A stretch of DNA of 64,000 nt from Hansfordia pulvinata (taxonomy: Eukaryota; Ascomycota; Sordariomycetes; Xylariales), in contig BJKQ01000001.1 in NCBI GenBank assembly GCA_006538405.1, forward strand, positions 3,720,001-3,784,000, written 5' to 3'. How positions within the stretch are numbered: the stretch's first letter is position 1; every line of letters begins with the position of its first letter. Both the position numbers and the translations under genes were made by a program. Positions 35,379 through 45,663 of the stretch are shown piece after piece. The notes beneath the pieces are model-generated. The model worked only from the letters and a program-made list of their open reading frames with translations. It was not told the DNA's origin and did no database searches.

Positions 35379-37643
35379 ATGGCAGACCTAGGCGCCGACC
35401 GTAAGCGTAAGTACTCATCAGAGGACGACCGCGACAGCAGCGGCCGCGGAGATGCCGGCGGTTGCGGCGACGACGACGACCGCACCCGAAGAGACTCTGT
35501 GGTCTGCAGGGAGGAGAAGCGGCGCCGGAACAGCGGCGAGCAGCCAGGTGCCCCAGCCGGGATCACTGGGGCGAGTGCGCCCCCAATCAAGCAGGGGCAC
35601 TCGGTCGCGGCTCCGGCTGTAGACGGCGTGGGGGAGGGCGAAGAAGGCGATAAGGAGGAAGAAGAGCAAGAGCTCAACGCAGAAGAGGAACGGCGGTTCA
35701 GGAATCTGTACAGAGACGGAGTGGACTTTGCGGCGCTAGGGCGCGAGGACGAAGAACTCGCCGGGTTCCTGCGCTACACCAGCGGCGGTCAAAATCAGCG
35801 CCACCCTCGCCTCAAGGTCCACAGCGAGAACGACGACAACGACAATGGCGACGACGCGAATGGCTATGGCAATGATCATGACAACGACGAGTACAGCGGC
35901 CAGGGGGGCAACGGCAGTAGCAGTAGCAGCACGGGCCAAAGCGGCTCAGGCACGGCGCACCTCGACTTCTCGGACCCGGCAGCGAGCGCGGCCCTGACGC
36001 GCGCGCTGCTTCGGCGAGACTTTGGAGTCCAAGGTGGCGTCGAGCTGCCGCCGGATCGCCTGTGCCCGCCTGTGCCGAACCGCCACGGGTACATCCTGTG
36101 GCTCAAGGAGCTGGTGGACTCGACCTCGCCGGCGCTGTCGGCGTGCCGATCGACCACTAGAGCCGCTGCCACCGACGTCACGCCGCGAGAAGCAGGGGGA
36201 GAGAACATGATCAGGCGAGCAGTCCGCGGGCTCGACATCGGCACGGGGGCCAGCCTCATCTATCCGCTGCTGGGCTGCGCGCAGCGCGCCTCGTGGTCTT
36301 TTGTCGCCACCGACGTCGACGCATCGTCGCTGGCCTGCGCGCGCCGCAACGCCGAGGCCAACGGCCTGCTGCCGCGCGTCCGCATCCTCGACCGGTCCGC
36401 CCCGTCGTCGTCGTCATCGTCCGCCTCCGCCACCTCGCTCCCCTTGATCCCGTCTCCATCCGAGCTGGGCGACGGCGGAGGGCCCCTCGATTTCGTGATG
36501 ACGAACCCGCCCTTCTACTCGTCGGCAGCGGAGGTCGCGGCCCTGGCGGCCCAGAAAGCCCTTCCGCCCATCGCGGCGTGCACGGGTGCGCCGCACGAGA
36601 TGGTCTGCGAGGGCGGAGAGGTGGGATTTGTGGCTCGCCTGCTGGACGAGTCGGTCGCTCTTCTGTCTGCCCCCCGCGACGGCGACGACAGCCCCAATGG
36701 TGAAAACGAGCGCTGCTACCGCAACACTTGGTTCACGGCCATGCTGGGTCGCCTTTCGAGCGTCGAGGCTGTGGCCCGCTTGCTGCGAGACCGCGGCGTG
36801 TCCAACACAGCGCTGGCCGTCCTGCTCCCCTATGGACCTCCGGACCCCTCCTCTCCCATTGACCACCATCACCATCGCCGGGCTCCCCGAACCCGCCGCT
36901 GGGCCGTGGGCTGGTCCCTGGGCGACCGCCGGCCGTCGAGGGCCGCGTCCCGATGGGGCGGGCTCGATCTGCCGTCCTCGTCCTCTGCGATCCCGCGATG
37001 GATCCTCCCGCCGCCCACCGAGATGACGGCCGTCTCCCGCGCATTACCCTCGCCATCCCCCGTCGGGAGCGGAGCGAGAGGTGCCAGAAGCCAGGGGATA
37101 CTGGGCAAAGAGAGGGAAGGTGGGAAAGGTGAAGAAAAAGAAAGAGGAGAGGACGAGGGGAAGAGAATCAAGGACATCTGGTCCCAGGCCGTCTGCGGGC
37201 TCGCCGCCGAACTCGACCTGCTCGAGTGGCGGTGGGATGAGACGCGGTGCCGGGGCGTGGGCGCCGCCGGGGCCAACGTGTGGAGCCGGTCGTACCGCCG
37301 GCGCAAGGCCCGGGTCATGGCGGCGGCGGCGGCGGCGGCGGGACATGATGCTGAGGCGACGGCAGCAAAGGCCCCAACACCAGGAAGCAAAGAAGGGGCG
37401 CAGCCGGCCTTTGTCTTCTCGCTAGAGATCAAGACGACAATGACACCCACGACGACAACATTGACGAAGGCGAACGCGCGTGGCAGCGGCGGCATTGGCG
37501 GCGGCGAAATATCCCTGGTCCTGCGCTGGCTGCGCGGCACCGACTTTACGCTGTTCGAGAGCTTCGCCGGCGTCGTCGGCCGAACCATGTCACAGCGCGC
37601 GGGCACCGACGCCAAGGGGCCGTGGGCTGGATCTGACTGTTAA
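35379..37643 (+). CDS. METTL16 / RlmF-like RNA N6-adenosine methyltransferase
   Basis: Single exon, 754 residues. Family members methylate an adenosine in RNA (U6 snRNA in eukaryotes, 23S rRNA for bacterial RlmF). The core begins at about residue 190 with LDFSDPAAS..LTRALL. A VPNRHGYILWLKEL segment follows, then the S-adenosylmethionine loop GLDIGTGASLIYPLLG at about 284. The catalytic TNPPFY motif (NPPF signature) is at about 375, and N.WFTAMLG.LSS lies downstream. The first 180 residues are charged and low complexity (Lys/Arg, Asp, Glu, Asn). A second variable stretch separates the catalytic part from a C-terminal segment with DLLEWRWDE and a final FTLFESF strand. The start fits the first ATG of the frame; the next in-frame Met is too far inside. 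It converges with PDX2. U6 as substrate is inferred from the family. Confidence 0.85.
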   Translation: MADLGADRKRKYSSEDDRDSSGRGDAGGCGDDDDRTRRDSVVCREEKRRRNSGEQPGAPAGITGASAPPIKQGHSVAAPAVDGVGEGEEGDKEEEEQELNAEEERRFRNLYRDGVDFAALGREDEELAGFLRYTSGGQNQRHPRLKVHSENDDNDNGDDANGYGNDHDNDEYSGQGGNGSSSSSTGQSGSGTAHLDFSDPAASAALTRALLRRDFGVQGGVELPPDRLCPPVPNRHGYILWLKELVDSTSPALSACRSTTRAAATDVTPREAGGENMIRRAVRGLDIGTGASLIYPLLGCAQRASWSFVATDVDASSLACARRNAEANGLLPRVRILDRSAPSSSSSSASATSLPLIPSPSELGDGGGPLDFVMTNPPFYSSAAEVAALAAQKALPPIAACTGAPHEMVCEGGEVGFVARLLDESVALLSAPRDGDDSPNGENERCYRNTWFTAMLGRLSSVEAVARLLRDRGVSNTALAVLLPYGPPDPSSPIDHHHHRRAPRTRRWAVGWSLGDRRPSRAASRWGGLDLPSSSSAIPRWILPPPTEMTAVSRALPSPSPVGSGARGARSQGILGKEREGGKGEEKERGEDEGKRIKDIWSQAVCGLAAELDLLEWRWDETRCRGVGAAGANVWSRSYRRRKARVMAAAAAAAGHDAEATAAKAPTPGSKEGAQPAFVFSLEIKTTMTPTTTTLTKANARGSGGIGGGEISLVLRWLRGTDFTLFESFAGVVGRTMSQRAGTDAKGPWAGSDC

Positions 37644-37959
37644 CGAGATCTTTTTCTATATCTCTGTGCCCAATGGGGACGAAAGAGTCTATGGGCGTGC
37701 CCTTGTCTATACCAACGCGGGGGTGTGTCTAACACAAGACACTGAGCCTGCCTCCCCTTCTCCAGTTGCATCCTCGCAAGCTAGGCAGGTCGTCAAAAAA
37801 ACGCCAACCGCGACCGGTCAGCCTGCCCAGTTGACCGGCTTTATGATCCGCGAGTTTCAACACGTAGAGCAACGACGCTATACTCTGTGCCACGAAGAAG
37901 CAACTCCCAAACCCCTCCAAACTCCTGACCACCAACTGCCCCTCTCCGATGAAACCACC
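37644..37959. other. Short convergent spacer METTL16-like / PDX2
   Basis: 316 nt for both 3' ends, so the two transcripts may overlap. No gene is seen. Confidence 0.6.
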
Positions 37960-38992
37960 TCACCGCAGCGCCCGCACCACCTCGTCCAGCCACCACTCGT
38001 GGATGCGGATGTCGTCGGTCAGCTCCGGGTGGAAACTCATGCCGAACACGTTGCCCTGGCGCAGCGCGACAATGTCCCCCGCCCCCTTGGGCGAGACCAC
38101 CCCGCGTCGGCGGGCGCGTCGGGCGCCGCCGCCTTGTTCGCCGCGTGGCGCCCCGGCAGCACGGCCAGCACCTCGACCTGGGCGGTGTTGCGCGGCCTCG
38201 TCTGGGATGGTGACGCAGTGACGGGCTCGGGAAGACTGAGGTCGTCCCCGCCGGCGCCGGCGCTGGTAGTGGTGCCAACGACGCCGGCGTCGATGGACTG
38301 AACGTCGTCGGTCAGAAGAGTGTCGACGACGGGGGCGCGGATGAAAACGGCGGGGAATGGAGGAGAGGGCGCGGCGGGGGACGCGGATGCGGAGAGGAAG
38401 GGTAGGTCGAGGTCGGTGACGAAGCTCTCGATCTGGCGGCCAAAGTGGTTGCGGTGGACCTTGACGTCGAGCCCGCCGATCAGCTCCTGGCCGCCGCGCT
38501 TGGCCGAGCTTGCCGCCTCGGACAGGAAAATGAGGCCCGCGCAGGTGCCCCACGTCGGCTTCTTCTGGACCCTGTGTGTGCCGGAGAGGTTAGCTTTGGT
38601 GTCCCGATGTCATCTACTATTAGAAAACAGAAACGCAGGCAGGCATTGATTCCGTGCGGGGCTCGTTCTCGTCCCCAAGCACGGTGAAGTAGCACAATGA
38701 ACAGTAAGTAGACGGAAATTTCCCCGGGCACCGCGAGAACTCACTTGACAAAGTCGCGCAGCGGCTCGAGCAGACCCGACTGCGCCGCCACGAGGGACAG
38801 GGTGGTACTCTCGCCGCCCGGGATGACGAGGCCGGCGCAGCGGGCCAGCTCCTCGGGCGTGCGCACCTCGACGAACTCGAACTGCTGCTGTTGCTGCCGG
38901 CGGCCGGCGGCGGCCTTGCGCAGCGACGCCAGGTGCTCGGCGAAGCCGCCCTGCAGGGACAGGACGCCCACGACCAGCGGCGCCGTCGCCAT
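37960..38992 (-). CDS. PDX2: PDX2, glutaminase subunit of pyridoxal 5'-phosphate synthase; apparent -1 frameshift
   Basis: PDX2 (SNO/PdxT) hydrolyses glutamine and channels ammonia to PDX1 for vitamin B6 synthesis. Exons are 38992-38745 and 38571-37960. The intron of 173 nt (GTGAGT...ACAG) joins RDFVK to [12 protein letters not shown]. Visible motifs are [20 protein letters not shown], the nucleophile Cys in WGTCAGLI, and the His/Glu of the triad in SFHPELT near the end. The last part lies in a different frame from the Cys part. One extra G in the GGGG run (plus strand CCCC at 38100-38103) restores a 286-residue protein. Read literally, the frame ends before the catalytic His and Glu. An intron cannot explain the shift, as no suitable GT-AG pair spans it. 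A long low-complexity insert (about residues 160-225) precedes the shift. The gene is divergent from PDX1. Confidence 0.88.
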
Positions 38993-39114
38993 GGTCCTGT
39001 CTCCGGATTTTTTTTTTTGTTCGCCAAAGTCTTCTCGGTGAACGTTCCTCCCAGCTGGGCAGAGAGAAGAGCGTGGGGCTGAGGCTGGGGGCGAGGCGCG
39101 AGCTGATGGCGCGT

Positions 39115-39175
<61 letters not shown>

Positions 39176-41299
39176 GTTTGTGCTGGGATTCGGCGCGCGT
39201 GGCGTACTCGCAGTCCAAGGGATCTCCAGGAAGGCTGGTGAAGAAAGCAAGTGAAGCGGCTTGCGTCGGCGTCTGCGACTACGGAGTACGGGCTCAGGGT
39301 CCTTTGTGTGCGGCGAGGTCGGAGGGCTGCGGCCAAGCAGGTGATGGAATGGTCGTCTTTTTTTTTTTTTTTCCTTCTCTCGCCCTTACCCCCCCCTCGC
39401 ACCGGCTCCGGTCCCGCACTTGACTCACTAGCTGGAGAATGGCAGAAGGGCGCGGAGGCTTTGGAGAGGGGGGGAGGAGGGGATAGGAGGGGAGGGGCGG
39501 GTGGTGGTTTATTATTAGACCGCCCATGACACTAACACTTCCAGTCCCGTCGCTACCAGCCAAACAGTATTCGTCTTCACAAGGGGGGTTCCTACTAACT
39601 AGGCACTCGTAGGTAGTCAGACCCAAAGGGCCCCTGGTGGTGGTTGCAGATCTAAGCGGCTCGCAGAAGCATCTGCAGGAGACAAATGACGGCGGCGTGT
39701 CCCATCGGGGGACCCGTGTGGCTTGGTTCACTCTCATCCGAGAGAGATGGAGCGAGCTGGAGCGGGAGAGCGAATAGGGCAAGAGACAGCGAGGTCGGTC
39801 TCGTTCGTGTCATGTCAGTGGCGACTGTCTGCCAGGTATGGGGCGCGTGGGGCCGCGCAAAGCCCCTTGCAACGCCTGCCCGGGTCGAGCGTACATGATA
39901 ATGAATGTACGAGTACTGGCGGGACCTTGGGACGAATGCCATTCCCGTCCCGGCGTTCCGGTCTTGGTCAGCCGGGACCGTCTTGGGGAACTGAAGAGAT
40001 GAGATCAGGCTGGGGGCCCCAGCTCGACTCTCTTTCGCCAGTCTGTCCGCAGCGCACGAGTACTTCTCACGCGTAGATCAGCCAGGTAAAGATCGTGACA
40101 GCCCGGGTTGCGATTTGAACGGCCCGTCACGCATTCCCTGGTCCCCTTACTACGCGTATCTCGCCGGCGCCTTATCAACCTGCTAGCTGTGGAAGTAGGA
40201 GTACTCGTACCCGCAACGGTCAGCGCTGCGACTGGTTACCCGCAGACCGGCAACGGCGATGAATGAATGACACCCACATATTTAGGTTCTTTGGGCTAGC
40301 CCGGTGGGTTCGCGACCAAGCAAGCAGGGGCGGCTCGCTGCAGGGCCGCTGCGATTGCAAGTCCGCGGCCGGCACCCATGACAGTCGCGCGGGGGAGGGG
40401 GGGGGCACTGCCAGTGGCCGCACCAGCAGCAACCAGTACGGGTAGTAGGAGGAGGAGGGGTAATAATGGACTCGACGGCGGCAGCCCCAAAACTCCGACG
40501 CGCCGATTGGTGACCAGGGCCTTCCAAGGAGGGACTTGGAAAGAAGAGTAAAAAAAAGAAAAGAAAAAGAGAGAAAAAAACCGCCCAGGGCTTTTGCCGA
40601 TCAATCCGTAGTCGGCGTCGCACTCGAACCGGTCGGGGTGCTGCTGGGGCTTTGCGCAACGGCGGCGCCTGGGCCGGAGCCGGGACAGGTCGAGTCGAGT
40701 CGAGTCGAGCCGAGCGGAGGAGTCAGGCAGGCAGCAAGTCAGTCGTCGGGCGGTCGAGGGCCGCGTTAGTCACAGAAACGAAGCGAACAAGGCCGGCCGG
40801 CCGGAGAGTCGGGACGAGGCCAGGCCAGGCCAGGCAAGGCAAGGCCATCCGAGTCGAGTGAGCGCACGCGTGTGCATTGCTGTTGCAGTCTTTAGGTCGG
40901 TTATACGTAGTCTGTACTCGCAGCGGTGATGGTGGTGGTGGTAGTGGTGGTGGTGTGTAGCGTGGTGCGTGGCGGCGTGGCCAGGCGAGAGAATTATTTT
41001 GTTTCCCGTCATCCACGCCCAGCTCCTCTTTCTTTTTTTTTTCTCTTTTCTTTCTTGGTAACTACGGCTGGCGACCCGACCCGACCTCCAGTGCACCTTC
41101 CTCTGCTGTCTCCCCGGTTTTTGCCTCCGTACCTGCCGTCCGTCTTCTCTCGCGATTGTCGATTCTTTTCTACCCTTTGACTCCCCGCCCCCCACTACGT
41201 CCCTCCTCCTCCACCCCTCCATCTCGACAACCACCTTCACCACCACCACCACCACCACCACCTCCGCCTCCGCCTCCTCCCCCTTTCCCTCCCGCAACC
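38993..41299. promoter_or_regulatory. Bidirectional promoter region PDX2 / PDX1
   Basis: The 2.3 kb between the two start codons serve both subunits. Contents are a 57-nt TG tract (39117-39173) about 125 nt before the PDX2 ATG, octamers at 39908 and 40202, a (GTCGA)n stretch near 40689-40711, and a long C/T-rich tract (41141-41299) reaching the PDX1 ATG. No gene is seen inside. Confidence 0.65.
39117..39173. repeat. (TG)n microsatellite, about 28 copies
   Basis: Perfect TG dinucleotide run. Such runs are length-polymorphic and can adopt Z-DNA. Confidence 0.98.
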
Positions 41300-42361
41300 A
41301 TGACCAACGACGCCTCCGGCTCCGCCGGCACCGCCGCCCCGGCCGGCTCCTCCTCCAAGTCCACCTCCTTCACCGTCAAGGCCGGCCTGGCCCAGATGCT
41401 CAAGGGGGGCGTCATCATGGACGTCACCGACGCCGCCCAGGCCCGCATCGCCGAGGAGGCCGGCGCCTGCGCCGTCATGGCCCTCGAGCGCGTCCCCGCC
41501 GACATCCGCGCCGAGGGCGGCGTCGTCCGCATGAGCGACCCGGGCAAGATCAAGGAGATCCAGGCCGCCGTCACCATCCCCGTCATGGCCAAGGCCCGCA
41601 TCGGCCACTTCGTCGAGTGCCAGATCCTCGAGGCCCTCGGCGTCGACTACATCGACGAGAGCGAGGTCCTGACCCCCGCCGACGAGGCCTACCACGTCGA
41701 GAAGGGCCCCTTCGCCGTCCCCTTCGTCTGCGGCTGCCGCAACCTGCAGGAGGCCCTGCGCCGCATCACCGAGGGCGCCGCCATGATCCGCACCAAGGGC
41801 GAGGCCGGCACCGGCGACGTCGTCGAGGCCGTCAAGCACATCCGCACCGTCAACGCCGACATTGCCCGCGCCAAGGCCGCCCTGGCCGAGGGCGGCGACC
41901 TCGCCGTCCGCGCCCTCGCCCGCGAGTTCGGCTGCGACGCCACCCTGCTGCGCCAGGTTGCCGAGCTCGGCCGCCTGCCCGTCGTCAACTTTGCTGCCGG
42001 CGGTGTTGCCACCCCCGCCGACGCCGCGCTGAGTACGTTTCCCTCGCCAGACATTGTTTCAACCACACGAGCCCCCGCACTCCCGCTCTCCCAGAAACCC
42101 CCCCTTTAAAGTAAATCCCTTGTGCTGACGCTTCCGCGTAAAATAGTGATGCAGATGGGCTGCGACGGTGTCTTCGTCGGCAGCGGCATCTTCAAGTCGG
42201 GCGACGCCGCCAAGCGGGCCAAGGCCATCGTTCGCGCCACGACGCACTTCCGCGACCCCAAGGTCCTGGCCGAGTGCAGCGAGGGCCTGGGCGAGGCCAT
42301 GGTCGGCATCAGCGTCAGCAGCATGAGGCCCGAGCAGAAGTACGCTGGCCGGGGATGGTAG
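41300..42361 (+). CDS. PDX1: PDX1, synthase subunit of pyridoxal 5'-phosphate synthase
   Basis: PDX1 (SNZ/PdxS) builds pyridoxal 5'-phosphate from ribose 5-phosphate, glyceraldehyde 3-phosphate and ammonia from PDX2, in a cytosolic dodecamer. Exons are 41300-42032 and 42147-42361, giving 315 residues. The intron (114 nt, GTACGT...ATAG) splits an ATG codon and joins ADAALM to [13 protein letters not shown]. The catalytic lysines are present: Lys98 in VMAKARIGH and Lys166 in [10 protein letters not shown]. Asp41 is in GVIMDV. These match the Bacillus PdxS lysines at 81 and 149 with a constant offset of 17. The N-terminal 23 residues are a Ser/Ala/Gly-rich extension. Codon use is extremely biased to C-ending codons, as in highly expressed fungal genes. 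The start sits in CAACCATGACC after a pyrimidine-rich leader. Confidence 0.97.
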
Positions 42362-42836
42362 AGGCAGTGAGATTTGAATGAGATACGAATAATACCTCGA
42401 AGCAACAGAGAGAGATAGAAAAAAAAAAAAGCGAATCTTTGTCTTCAGCCTTTGATGCCCTTGGAGCCAATCACGGTCTTTCTTTGGTTCTTGACCTTCC
42501 GGCTCTCTTATCTTCCATGGTCTGGGTACACTATGCGACATGCCAAGTACATTTGAAGACTGGCCAGCATACCTTGCCACATGAGTTTGACACCTCAGTC
42601 CGTGAGTCACACGGCCTCTTCGCAGCAAGAACGAAGGAAGTGAGAGGTACAACTTCTTTGAACAGGAGTACGAAAGTTGAGTTGAAGAAAAAATACTGTG
42701 AATTATACCAGAAAACAATGAAACCCTTGAACACCTTGCGCTCTCACGCATCCCCTAAGCCCGTGTTGTCACCAATCCACTGGGAGACTGTTAAACTCCT
42801 CCCCCCGGCCCGCGGCAACAGCACAGCAAGACGCGC
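42362..42836. other. Convergent spacer PDX1 / PLD
   Basis: 475 nt, A/T-richer than its surroundings, holding both 3' ends. An A-run lies at 42420-42430. No gene is seen. Confidence 0.6.
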
Positions 42837-45663
42837 TCACGTGAAGATGCTCTCTGTCCAGGTGTTCACCTGCAGCCCCGTCTCGGCCATCTGCGCGTCC
42901 CTCAAGAAGTCAAGGGGCATCCACACCAGGTGGCCCTTGACGTCGTCCAGCTTCCGGCGGATGTCCTCGGGGGGCTGGAAGCGGTCGAACACATGACCCG
43001 ACTTGACGCCGCGTGGGGGCAGGAAGGCGTCGTAGTCCTCAAAGGTTTTCACTATTTGCATCGTTAGCACACTCGTCCGGGGCCACGTCGTCCGAACGGA
43101 GAAAGTGTAAACGGGAAACTAAGCCATCACGTACCGTTGTCATCCGGGTCGGCGTGGAAGACCTGGCGGAACACCTCGGTGTTTCTTGTGGCGCGGGACG
43201 TCCACATGTCCCACAGGTCCTCGTTCAGCGGGTCCTCGACAAACTTGTAGCTCTCGTCTCTGTCCCACGCATCCTGTGGGGAGTTCTCGCCGGGGGCTGG
43301 GCGTTGGGGTAATCGTCGCCGTTGAAGCCTTGCGGGGGAAGCAGACCCAGATGCTCGCGCCAAAGGTAGCGTCGGAGAGTCGCCGCGTGACGCCCGGCCT
43401 CGAATTGCTGTCCATCCATGACACTCTGGATTCTGTCCGTGTCTTCCATGACAATAGACAGCTCGCTATCGTGGTCTCCTTGCTGGCTCCGGTCGTTTAT
43501 GTTGCTGGAGCCGCAGATGACAACGCGGTCATCCACAATGAGTACCTTTCCGTGGATGTAGAGCTCCTCTTGGATCCAGTTCTCCGTCTCCTTTTGCGGC
43601 TCGCCCTCCCATATTTCCTCCGAAAGCTTGCCAGTGCCAGCCATGGCGTGGTGGGCCACGCTGTAGGCAGAGTTGGTCTCTTGCCCTTCTTGCTTGGCTG
43701 CTTCGAAGCGCCTCTTGGCATCCGCGCTCTGCATCTTCTCTTGGGCCTCTTTCTTGTGCTCGTCTTTACCCATGTGTTTGTCTTCTTCGCCTTCCACGTC
43801 GGCGCTGCCGTGAATACCTTCGCCCATAATCTCTTCGGCCTCAGCCCGTTGTACCTGCTGGTATTTGACGCCGGAGATCTCCTCCTGCTTCGTGATCGCC
43901 GGCGTCTTGTTCAGACGGTCGTAGCTTCGGAGGTTGAAGAGGAAGATGTGGTTTGTCGGCTCCACGCCCTGAGAGCGGATTTGCTCCATGATCGAGTTTT
44001 CGCCTCGGCAAATCGATTTATACTGGTAGTCCATGATGGCTCTCGTGCCAGCCGCAGCGTTGTCTCGGAGATCGCCAGCAAAGCCGGGAATTGACGGGAT
44101 GAGAATGATGACGCGGAATTTGCGGCCCTCTTTGCCGGCGCGGACGCAGGCCTCAACAATGGCTCTCCCGATGGTGTTGTGAATCGGGTTCTGGTTCTCC
44201 CCTGTCGCAGTGATGAAGAATTGGTTCTCGATGTAGACATAGTGCTGCGCCTTGCTGATGACCTCCGAGTAGGCATTCTGGATGCTGTGATCTTTCAGAA
44301 TTCCACTCGACCAATCAGCGCTGGATCGCACGACCTGGGCCCGGATGGTTCCCCGGTTGTCGAGGTTCTTGGACCCGAGAGGGGATAGAGGATGGACAAT
44401 GTAGTCTCCCACGGGGTGTTTGGGTCGCTGCACGCCGACCAGGTCTTCGTCCTCGCCCTCGCGCCCTTGCAGGCAGAGCCAGTCAAACCGGTCATCGCGC
44501 TTGTACTTGTCGCGCTTGACAAAGTTCCACCGCAGAACGAAATGCTCCGCAATGTCGTAGACACAGGGGCCGATCAAGCCCATAGCAACGTCGTGCCACG
44601 GCATGCGGCCAAACTCAGCCTTACTCAGCTCATTCTGCTTCCAGTCTTGGACGTTCTGAAAGTCCATGATGCGGTTGTTGTTGAAGTCCTGGCCGGGCCA
44701 AACCTCGTTGGCGACGCCTTCGGGGTGCACATCCGATAGCATGTGCTCGTGGTTATCCCAGCGGCCAAAGCACAGGTCGAGCCCACCAATGAAGGCCATG
44801 GCATAGTCTATGACAATGAACTTCTCGTGGTGGGCCCAGTACAGCGTCATGTCGGCGGCGTTCTCCAGCACAAAGTGATCAGGGTGTCGCATGACCTTGA
44901 TGTTGCCGTAACCGGGCGAGCCCTCAGGGCATAGGGCCTGTAGGGCGTGTTTTGTGTGCTCCGAGTTGCACGTGAGGGCGGACTCGACCTCGCGGTACAC
45001 GATGACGTAGATCTTGACGCCTGCCTCGGCGCGGCGCTTCAGGATGTGATCCAGGCGCCATTCTTGGTTGTCGTAGGGCGCCCTGCGCAAGAAGAGCTCT
45101 GGGGAAAGCCACCAGTCTGCTATGTAGATGGTTTCCTTGGCTTGCTCGAGGGCGACGGACACAGCCTAGTGAGAGGGTCAGACGAAAGGCGAGCGATGCG
45201 GTCTGGAGGCGGCGCTTACCCAAAAATAGTCCTTACCATCCACATACCACTTGATGAGGTTGTTGTCGCGCTCAGGAAAGTAAGATTCGAAACGGTGCTC
45301 GCTGCAGATTCTGGCGCGCTTCTCGTCGCAGGCTTGCTCGTGCTCTTCGTCGTGGCGATGAGCAGGATTTATCTGAAATTGGCATGCGCGTGAGCATGGC
45401 AGCGGGGCGCAATGGGGCGGGCCGGAGGGGGCGGAGCCGTCTACTCACAATGTTCTTGAGCTTTCCAATCTGGTGTCTAGAGACAGACGGTCAGTACTCA
45501 TGGAGAGAGGCGCGCGCGCGCGCGCAGTCAGGCGAGAGCGGGCATACTTCTTGTGCTCGAGCTGGATCTTGAAGTCGTGGAGATGGGTGTCCTTGAGCTT
45601 TTCCCTGATCTCGCCGAAGGGGCTCTTCATCTTGTCGGAGAAGCTGCTTCCGGAGCCCGACAT
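42837..45663 (-). CDS. Phospholipase D (HKD family); apparent -1 frameshift near the 3' end
   Basis: The enzyme cleaves phosphatidylcholine to phosphatidic acid at membranes. Five exons: 45663-45548, 45476-45449 (only 28 nt), 45372-45220, 45165-43135 and 43051-42837, about 847 residues. All introns are GT-AG, and the last has a CTAAC branch site. Both catalytic HKD motifs are present: HHEKFIVID at about residues 211-219 and HGKVLIVDD at about 637. GGLD and GSSN segments follow them. There is no PX or PH domain, so it is the short PLD form of filamentous fungi rather than the long Spo14 type. The first 50 residues are a short basic stretch. After NAQPP the frame must shift by one base in a five-G run (plus strand 43292-43296) to continue into the WDMWTSRAT and FHADPDDN end. 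Read literally it stops at 43225. It is divergent from the GLTP gene. Confidence 0.9.

Noticed and set aside
38060..38160. An intron to explain the frame change in PDX2
   Set aside because: Candidate GT and AG pairs here are too close together or would delete the conserved VLAVLPG segment; a one-base run error fits better.
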